This document shows positions 58,203 through 64,000 of a stretch of DNA of 64,000 nucleotides, piece after piece. Under the pieces are notes generated by a model that did no database searches, was not told where the DNA came from, and saw only the letters and a list, made by a program, of their open reading frames with translations. This DNA is from Atrina japonica (taxonomy: Eukaryota > Mollusca > Bivalvia > Pterioida > Pinnidae). A program made the translations under genes and the position numbers. Each line of letters starts with the position of its first letter. Positions within the stretch are counted from its first letter, which is position 1. The stretch is from the NCBI GenBank assembly GCA_030159075.1, contig BROG01000025.1:1001501-1065500 (forward strand). The letters are read 5' to 3'.

Positions 58203-58852
58203 TCATAAACGGATGTAAATTTATAAAGCTTTTGATTCACAGAGATTTTAATTAGAATGCACATGTAAAAACTATGACTTAATGATCAGTTTTGCTATAC
58301 ATTTAAATTATAGGTAGCCCAAGCTTACTGTTTCGTTTGAACAAACTGCTGAGCCAGCATAGACCTGAAGTCACACTGGATTTCAGGCAAACACACGTAA
58401 CACTAACAGACACATTTATCACAAGTAATTTCGCTACATTTTGACAGGCATAAAAAAGTTATTATATATATTATACATGGACAGTAACTATAACTGCCCT
58501 ACAGACATTCATTCTTGACCTGAAAAAGGTTATACTCTGTTTAGATTTTACTGTGGGTCTGATCTTATGATATAACTGAACTGTTTCTGAATGCTAAGAA
58601 GTTAATATCACATTCACTCATTCTAATGACTAGAGGCAAGAGATTTATATGGTTCAAAGTGGGATGTTTAACTCTGTCCATACCGGTAAATGGATCATCG
58701 ACCTTCATCTTGTGAAATAAGTTCAAGTTCACACACCGGTATTCGTGAATCAGTATTTTAGGCCCGCAAGCCAAAAGTACAATTTGACAAGACAGATTTC
58801 CATCTTGTGAAAACATATTTCATGGAAGACCATTTCAACATGCCTTGATATA
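58203..58852. other. Region without recognised gene
   Basis: A 25-bp exon-like piece at 58684-58708 (minus) would fit the gene's phases but resembles SINE-type sequence; see rejected items. Confidence 0.4.
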
Positions 58853-59211
58853 CAGTGGAACCTGTCTAAAGAGTCACCCAATCTGTCAATGAAAAGTGGT
58901 TTCTCAAGACAGATGGTCTTTCAAAAGAGGGGCAGTGGAACCTATCTTGAAAGACCACTCTTCTGCCACTGAAATGTGGTCTTACAAGACAGGTGTTCTC
59001 TCAAAAAATATTTCATTTAAAGGATTATTGAACCAAGTGGTTTTGAGAATATGGTTTCCCAAGACAGGTGGTCTATCAAGACAGTTCCCACTGTATTATC
59101 TAAAGGATCATTTATACAAGTAATTAACCGAGTGGTTTTCAGAATCACGGAATGTGGTCTCAAAAGACAGGTGGTCTTTTATGAGAGTGGTCCTTAAAAC
59201 AGGTTTCATTG
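58853..59211. mobile_element. Cluster of two or three type 1 MITE units
   Basis: CAGTGGAACCTGTCTAAAGA opens the cluster. A second CAGTGGAACCTATCTTGAAA starts at about 58931, an internal right end AAGACAGTTCCCACTGTA lies near 59078-59095, and the final AAAACAGGTTTCATTG is followed by TA. It looks like one MITE inserted in another. Confidence 0.75.
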
Positions 59212-59394
59212 TACCACATCCAGAAAACAACTACGGTACATGTAAATAATAAATAAATTTTCCCTTCAGAGACACTTTGTCCCGAAAGATTTTATTTTCA
59301 TGATGACAGATGAGGTGGTTTCTCATGGCACTATCTACATGTATTTCCCATGTTTTTTGTTTAGTGACTTTCAGTTATTTATTCTAAACTTTAT

Positions 59395-59550
59395 TCAGTA
59401 AGGCTTACCCTGTCATTAGCCAATGTTGCCTTTGATTAATTCCTTTCAAGATTAGCTAAAGAAAATTCTAATTGGCTAATTTTCTGGCTAAAAATTTTTT
59501 GGTTCGTCTCTCATGTGTAATGGTACATTGTAACATGTACTGTTAGAACA
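59395..59550 (+). repeat. Dispersed repeat (CCTGYCATTAGCCAAT), copy 1
   Basis: CCTGTCATTAGCCAATGTTG, TTCAAGATTAGCTAAAG, GTGTAATGGTACATTGTAAC and AACAGAAAAA correspond in order to 63545-63710. Confidence 0.7.
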
Positions 59551-59611
59551 GAAAAAAAATACTGCACAATCATACGGCAGACAACTGCATTTGATTATAC
59601 ACACAGTATGA

Positions 59612-59700
59612 TTAACCTTTCACACCTGAATATCTGAGTGGTATGCTCTTTCTGTTGTTTAAAACAAGTCTATTATGGTCTGTAGGGTTAAAAGGGTTAA
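59612..59700. mobile_element. Short piggyBac-like MITE with TTAA edges
   Basis: TTAACCTTTCACACCTG at the left and, inverted right, TTAACCCTTTTAACCCTACAG; TTAA at both edges. Only 81 bp between. Shares the CCCTTTxAACCCT start with 29690-30184. Confidence 0.6.
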
Positions 59701-60454
59701 GGGGATGCTTTTGTGGTCAACCAGAATTACTCAGAAAACTTTCCCAGTCAACTAAATCTCCAGACTTGCAAATATCAGTAGTGTGTTAACATATATATAT
59801 CCAGTAGTTGAATTTGTCGCCATGTGTAAAATAAAACAAAAATATTTGGCATCAAAATTCAGCGACCTGTCTAATCAAAATTTCAAATGGCAAAAAAATC
59901 TGTTTGCCAATTTTTGGGCTCACAGTTTCCCCGAGTCCAGGGTGGACCCTGTTGAGTAATGTTGCTTTGAGTTTTTCAATCACATCTTGGATGGCATACA
60001 ATACCTCAATAAATGAACATACACACAATTGATATTTGATACATCCAGAGTTTTTATTGTACACATTTATAAAATATACCATGAAATGTGTAAATACATG
60101 TATGTCAGAAAACATCACAATGATATGCAAATTTTCAACCTACATTTAGCATGCACAGGTTACAAATACATCTACAGTATGTATTCAATAATTTATATAT
60201 TCAAATATAACAAGAACATGCAGTTTAGTGATCTCCCAAGGGCTACATCATATTATACATACAGTGTGCCGAGATATTATATGTACATGAACAATTCCAC
60301 TGCCTAGATCTACAGTGAAATGTATACATGTACCTACATGTACCAGTGTAATAAGGTAAAAAGCTGCTATCCTACATTTGTATATGCCACTGAAATGTGG
60401 TCTCAAAAACAGGTTTAAATTTTTTTTTTACGAGATTATGAAATGATCATGTGG
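59701..60454. other. Region with a small type 1 MITE scrap
   Basis: CCACTGAAATGTGGTCTCAA followed by AAACAGG at about 60388 is an internal MITE piece. Otherwise nothing. Confidence 0.5.
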
Positions 60455-60660
60455 CAGGGGTGGAAATTAATGGGTGCCTGTTTGCCCGCGGCGACTGAAT
60501 TTACGATCGGGCGAATTGTTTTACGTACAAAGTCGCCCATTTGGTGAATTGATTTCAGGAATTTTTTTGCCACTTTTGGGAGCCGTTATGAATTCCGGTC
60601 GGTTTTATCGTTTTTACTTAAGTCGCCCTGATTTGACATGGTGAAATCGATTTCAGAATG
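60455..60660 (+). mobile_element. One-ended hAT-like element (CAGGGGTGGAAATTAA)
   Basis: Starts CAGGGGTGGAAATTAATGGG and is GC-rich (CCCGCGGCGACTGAATTTAC), unlike its neighbours. The same start occurs at 62302 (CAGGGATGGAAATTAAG). No inverted right end was located. Confidence 0.4.
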
Positions 60661-62220
60661 AATAAGTACAACCATTTGCATTCGTCATTTCAAAAAGCAG
60701 TTTTGAATTTATCCATTTCCTTCTATCTTTAGGAGCTAAAACCGTATTTTATTCAAGTAAATATTTCTTTACCTCGTCAAAAATGTCACAGAACACATCT
60801 GTGTTTTTTTCTTAATGGAGGAAATGGAAGATTGTGTGTAATAAAATCCAATAAAGGAATTCCCAGTATGTGTTAAAATGATGAAGTACATGTAATAATA
60901 TTTGTTGACTATGTCTAAGTGTTCAAAAGGGTCCGCTTTTACCTCACTACAACGTGTGCATATTCTCAAGTAAAAATTTTTAGTACTTTTCTCTAAAAAG
61001 TAAAAAAAAAACCAAAAGATAGTTTTCTGCATTAGAATTATTTCATTTTTTTTTCAATGAAAAAAAGAGCTTAACCATTTTTAAAAAAAAATTTTTTCTA
61101 TCTTTATATTTAAATATATTATATATATAAACCAGTTAGAAATTATAAATATAATTATATTTAAAAAAAAATAGTTGTGAAATTACATTAATTAAAAATA
61201 GTAAATGTGTTTGATCATAATTTACCTCGTATGTGCCTAAAAAATGTTATCTTAAATTACATAAATTCAACATCTGTGTTTACTATTTGTTTTTTTCCTC
61301 ACTGTTTATAGGAAAGGAAATCCCGGAATTCCGGGATGGTGTGTCGTAAGGTCTGAGAACAAATTTACTTTTGGATTTGGCAGAAGATTTAGCGTTTATT
61401 CCCATTTACAGTATTTTCACAGCGATTATGGCTTTTAAAAAGTCCTTTGTGACTCCTACATATGTACATGTATAATAATGAAGGCAAACAAGCAAATACG
61501 GTTTAAAATCAACTTGTCCGGACACAAACTGAAATAGAGCCTGCTTCAAAGTATTCAACCACGTTAAACATGATTTAATATGTACATGTAAAATATATAC
61601 ATCATTTTATTTGTGTGTCCATATATTTATACAAAATTTTGTATACATTCAATTTTGTTGTGAAATATTTGCCGTTTTAATATGAGATACTCTTGATTAA
61701 ATGGCTATTTAAACTCATACCGGTATTGTTTGACACGGGTAATTGGGGGCAAAAAAATGAAAACAATTGGGGTTTCACAAATTTCGGCAATGAATTATTT
61801 TTTTTTTGGGGGGGGGCGTTATTCGATTGACATTGAAAAAAACACGCTGGAAAAAAAGGGCATGGCGTTTCCAAAAAAGGGCATATATGCTCTAGATTCA
61901 ACAATATACAATGAAATTAATAAATACTTCAAATGGAAGGTATTGACTAAAAAATACTTTTTTTTACATCAATTTAAACAACCATAATTTTTTCATTTCA
62001 GGCAAGCTACAATTTTTATCAAAAGTAGGCAAGCACAATATCAGTAGGAAACCAGGCCACAAAATAACAGAAATGATGGTAACCCATTTACATGTTATGC
62101 TAAAAGGAATGAGCAATCTGCAGGTTACAAATACGTGATTAGTACATGTATTTGTCGTAATCTGAACGATCGCTACTGTGTTATTTTGTGGTCTGGAAAC
62201 TAAAGTTTGATGCTGAAATA
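60661..62220. other. Region without recognised gene
   Basis: 1.5 kb, with the palindrome AATCCCGGAATTCCGGGATG at 61319 and a G9 run at 61808. No gene recognised. Confidence 0.5.
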
Positions 62221-62301
62221 CAGTGGAACTTATCTTGAGAGACCACTAGTTCTCGTATAAAAGAACCACCTGTCTTGTGAGCCCAAATTCTGTAAACCAC
62301 A
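62221..62301. mobile_element. Left half of a type 1 MITE, cut by a hAT-like end
   Basis: TA-CAGTGGAACTTATCTTGAGA through GTAAACCACA, then directly CAGGGATGGAAATTAAG at 62302. Confidence 0.65.
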
Positions 62302-62420
62302 CAGGGATGGAAATTAAGAAAAAATCCACAGGAGCCAAACAGGCTCCTAAGTTTTAAATTCTGGGAGCCCAGATTTAAACTTTGGGGCCTGTCATATTTA
62401 CTTGAAAAAATTTTAACCGG
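62302..62420 (+). mobile_element. One-ended hAT-like element
   Basis: CAGGGATGGAAATTAAGAAA, then GGAGCCAAACAGGCTCC, a perfect stem-loop near 62334. The right end was not identified. Confidence 0.4.
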
Positions 62421-63132
62421 TTTGTTACCTTAGCATTTTTAACATACATGTATTGCTCAGCCGGGCAAGTGCTATACTCAATTTGATGGAAAAAAATTCC
62501 ACTTTAGAGAACAGATAGTGACCCAAATGAAAAATAAATCAATGCAGGGATGGGACATACATTTAAACAAGATTCCATTACATTTAAAATTACATGTGAA
62601 CAAACCATTTTTTCCAAATTTCATAATTTCATTTTGACAAAATTCATATTGTCACCAATGGCAAATCTCCCCAAATGGGCAGAAAAGGCCTTAGCGTGGT
62701 GGTATGATAATACATGTACAGATAGTAAAATGAGCTAATCATGATACATATAGGTCTATTGCACTGTTATCCCATAGTCAAACAGATAAAATCACATGTA
62801 GGGATTGTACATGTAACTGTCCATGCATTATGTAACAGACAGGATGTACATTGTAATGCACACATTACAAGTGTCTTGACTGGAATTATCAGTTAGATTG
62901 GCAGAGTGCTTGACATTCCAAATGGCGAAAATTATGGACTCATATGCATTAAGTCCAAAGGAAAACAAGTACTTTTAGCTACATTGTACCAGAACTTTAT
63001 TTTTATTTAATACAATGAACATGTAGATCTACAAGAACATGTAATTGTAGGCTTAGACTGGGTGATAAAAGATGGAAGTTCCACTGGTACCACCAATTGA
63101 AAATCTGGAAATAAACTCATTCACCCTTAAAG
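62421..63132. other. Region without recognised gene
   Basis: No gene or repeat recognised. Confidence 0.5.
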
Positions 63133-63230
63133 AGTAAAAGACACATTTGGAATGACCTACATGTACATTTGCAAGTCATTGATTTACAGAAGAGTCCTTT
63201 GCTTTTTAGGGACTGATGAGTTAACATCTG
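63133..63230 (+). repeat. Dispersed ACATTTGGAC repeat
   Basis: GACACATTTGGAATGACCTA, GTCATTGATTTACAGAAGAG, TTTTTAGGGACTGATGAGTT; a diverged copy. Confidence 0.6.
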
Positions 63231-63544
63231 AAGTTATAAATCCATTTCCTTAATGTACATCAAGAAAGACAAGAATGTAGTACAATGTAATACAATGTAG
63301 TCCCAAACTGTCAATGACTCATACATTGTCAATAAACATGTTCTCTGACTCAATTGAATATGTATATATATATACATGTACATGAATATATGATTAAAAA
63401 AAAGTTTTCAGGTGTGTGAAATGATTATGTAATGAAATAGGCTACAATTTACATGAACACTACATGTATAATCCAGAATGTTTACAATATATAATTACTT
63501 TTTACAAAGGCTAAATGTAACTGAAATGTATCAATTCTCAAGGA

Positions 63545-63710
63545 TCACCCTGCCATTAGCCAATTTAGCCATTGAATAAGTTACATTTTTCAAGATTGGC
63601 TTTAAAATTGTTATTAGGTAACCTTTTGGCAAATAATTTTTGGTCATGTTTTGTATGTAATCATGTACATTTTTATAATGTACATGTACCCTTGTTCATA
63701 ACAGAAAAAT
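63545..63710 (+). repeat. Dispersed repeat (CCTGYCATTAGCCAAT), copy 2
   Basis: CCTGCCATTAGCCAATTTAG, TTCAAGATTGGCTTTAAA and CATAACAGAAAAA; see 59395-59550. Confidence 0.7.
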
Positions 63711-63727
63711 ATAACATCGGTACAAAC

Positions 63728-63870
63728 AACTCGTTTGTTTGTTGTTTTACATTCCCGTCAAGAATTGTTCACTTATATGGAGATGTCACCTGCTGTAGGT
63801 GACGTGTCACAAATTTTGGCCTGTGCTATGGACTGATGCCAATGCAGTGAGGATTCTTTTTCATGATATT
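63728..63870 (-). mobile_element. 3' fragment of SINE family A, old copy
   Basis: GTTTGTTGTTTTACATTCCC, CACTTATATGGAGATGTCAC, ATTTTGGCCTGTGCTATGG and CAATGCAGTGAGGATTCTTT align in order with the body of 50805-51092. Confidence 0.75.
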
Positions 63871-64000
63871 ACATGTAAGTATCATCCAAAAGATCTGTGA
63901 CTTAAGTTTTTTATTTTGTATGTTGAGCCTATGGCGAAGAGAGATCACTGCAATTTTTAAAAAGACTTTGGTATGACCTGGTACATGTACACACGTATAA

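Noticed and set aside
58684..58708. A 25-bp minus-strand segment with acceptor CACAAG and donor GTATGG that exits in phase 1, as the 41083 exon needs
   Set aside because: Very short, weak donor, and the sequence (GACCTTCATCTTGTGAAA) resembles decayed SINE body; a similar false pair occurs near 38500, where it creates a stop.

Overview
The window is eukaryotic nuclear DNA: AT-rich, repeat-dense and almost entirely intronic. It most likely comes from a marine bivalve mollusc. The evidence is tRNA-derived SINEs with bivalve-type bodies, dispersed elements starting AACAAGAGG and ending GAGCTAA with tandem cores (like the molluscan 'pearl'/Helentron-type non-autonomous elements), many short TIR elements at TA or TTAA, and very many mini- and microsatellites. 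The species cannot be named from sequence alone.

Only one gene is well supported. It lies on the minus strand and spans at least 41 kb. Five exons were found (transcript order 41083-40634, 37577-37504, 25381-25295, 2235-2094, 217-167). Each has an AG acceptor and a GT donor, and the reading phases chain without a break (1-1, 1-0, 0-0, 0-1, 1-1). The joined peptide is Ser/Pro-rich and disordered, with an FRGxS..ST.SL stretch followed by a SLPKK...PHFHRP stretch. Both resemble the linker before the villin headpiece in the abLIM/dematin actin-binding family. The LIM domains and the headpiece would lie outside the window, to the right and left respectively.

The rest is mobile-element debris and tandem DNA. 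0-5.5 kb: exons 4-5, a 31-bp minisatellite touching an exon, and several TIR elements. 6-7.5 kb: a 1.3-kb minisatellite running into half a MITE. 8-13 kb: dinucleotide arrays, three more minisatellites, a pearl-like element. 14.7-16.5 kb: a hAT-like element holding two other TIR elements. 17.7-18.3 kb: a MITE between two TA arrays. 19.8-21.1 kb: a 22-bp minisatellite. 22-30 kb: hAT-like, pogo-like and piggyBac-like elements, exon 3 and a 39-bp array. 33.7-35.3 kb: a 1.6-kb polypurine tract. 37.5-41.1 kb: exons 1-2, a foldback element and a 55-nt C run. 41-64 kb: further MITEs, three SINEs with perfect target-site duplications, three more tandem arrays and a long inverted repeat.

No autonomous transposase or reverse transcriptase, rRNA, CRISPR array or bacterial feature was seen. 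The large open frames (for example 33612-35183) are by-products of low-complexity DNA. The most interesting signals are cases where tandem arrays appear to have grown inside transposable elements, nested and abutting insertions, and the extreme polypurine tract.
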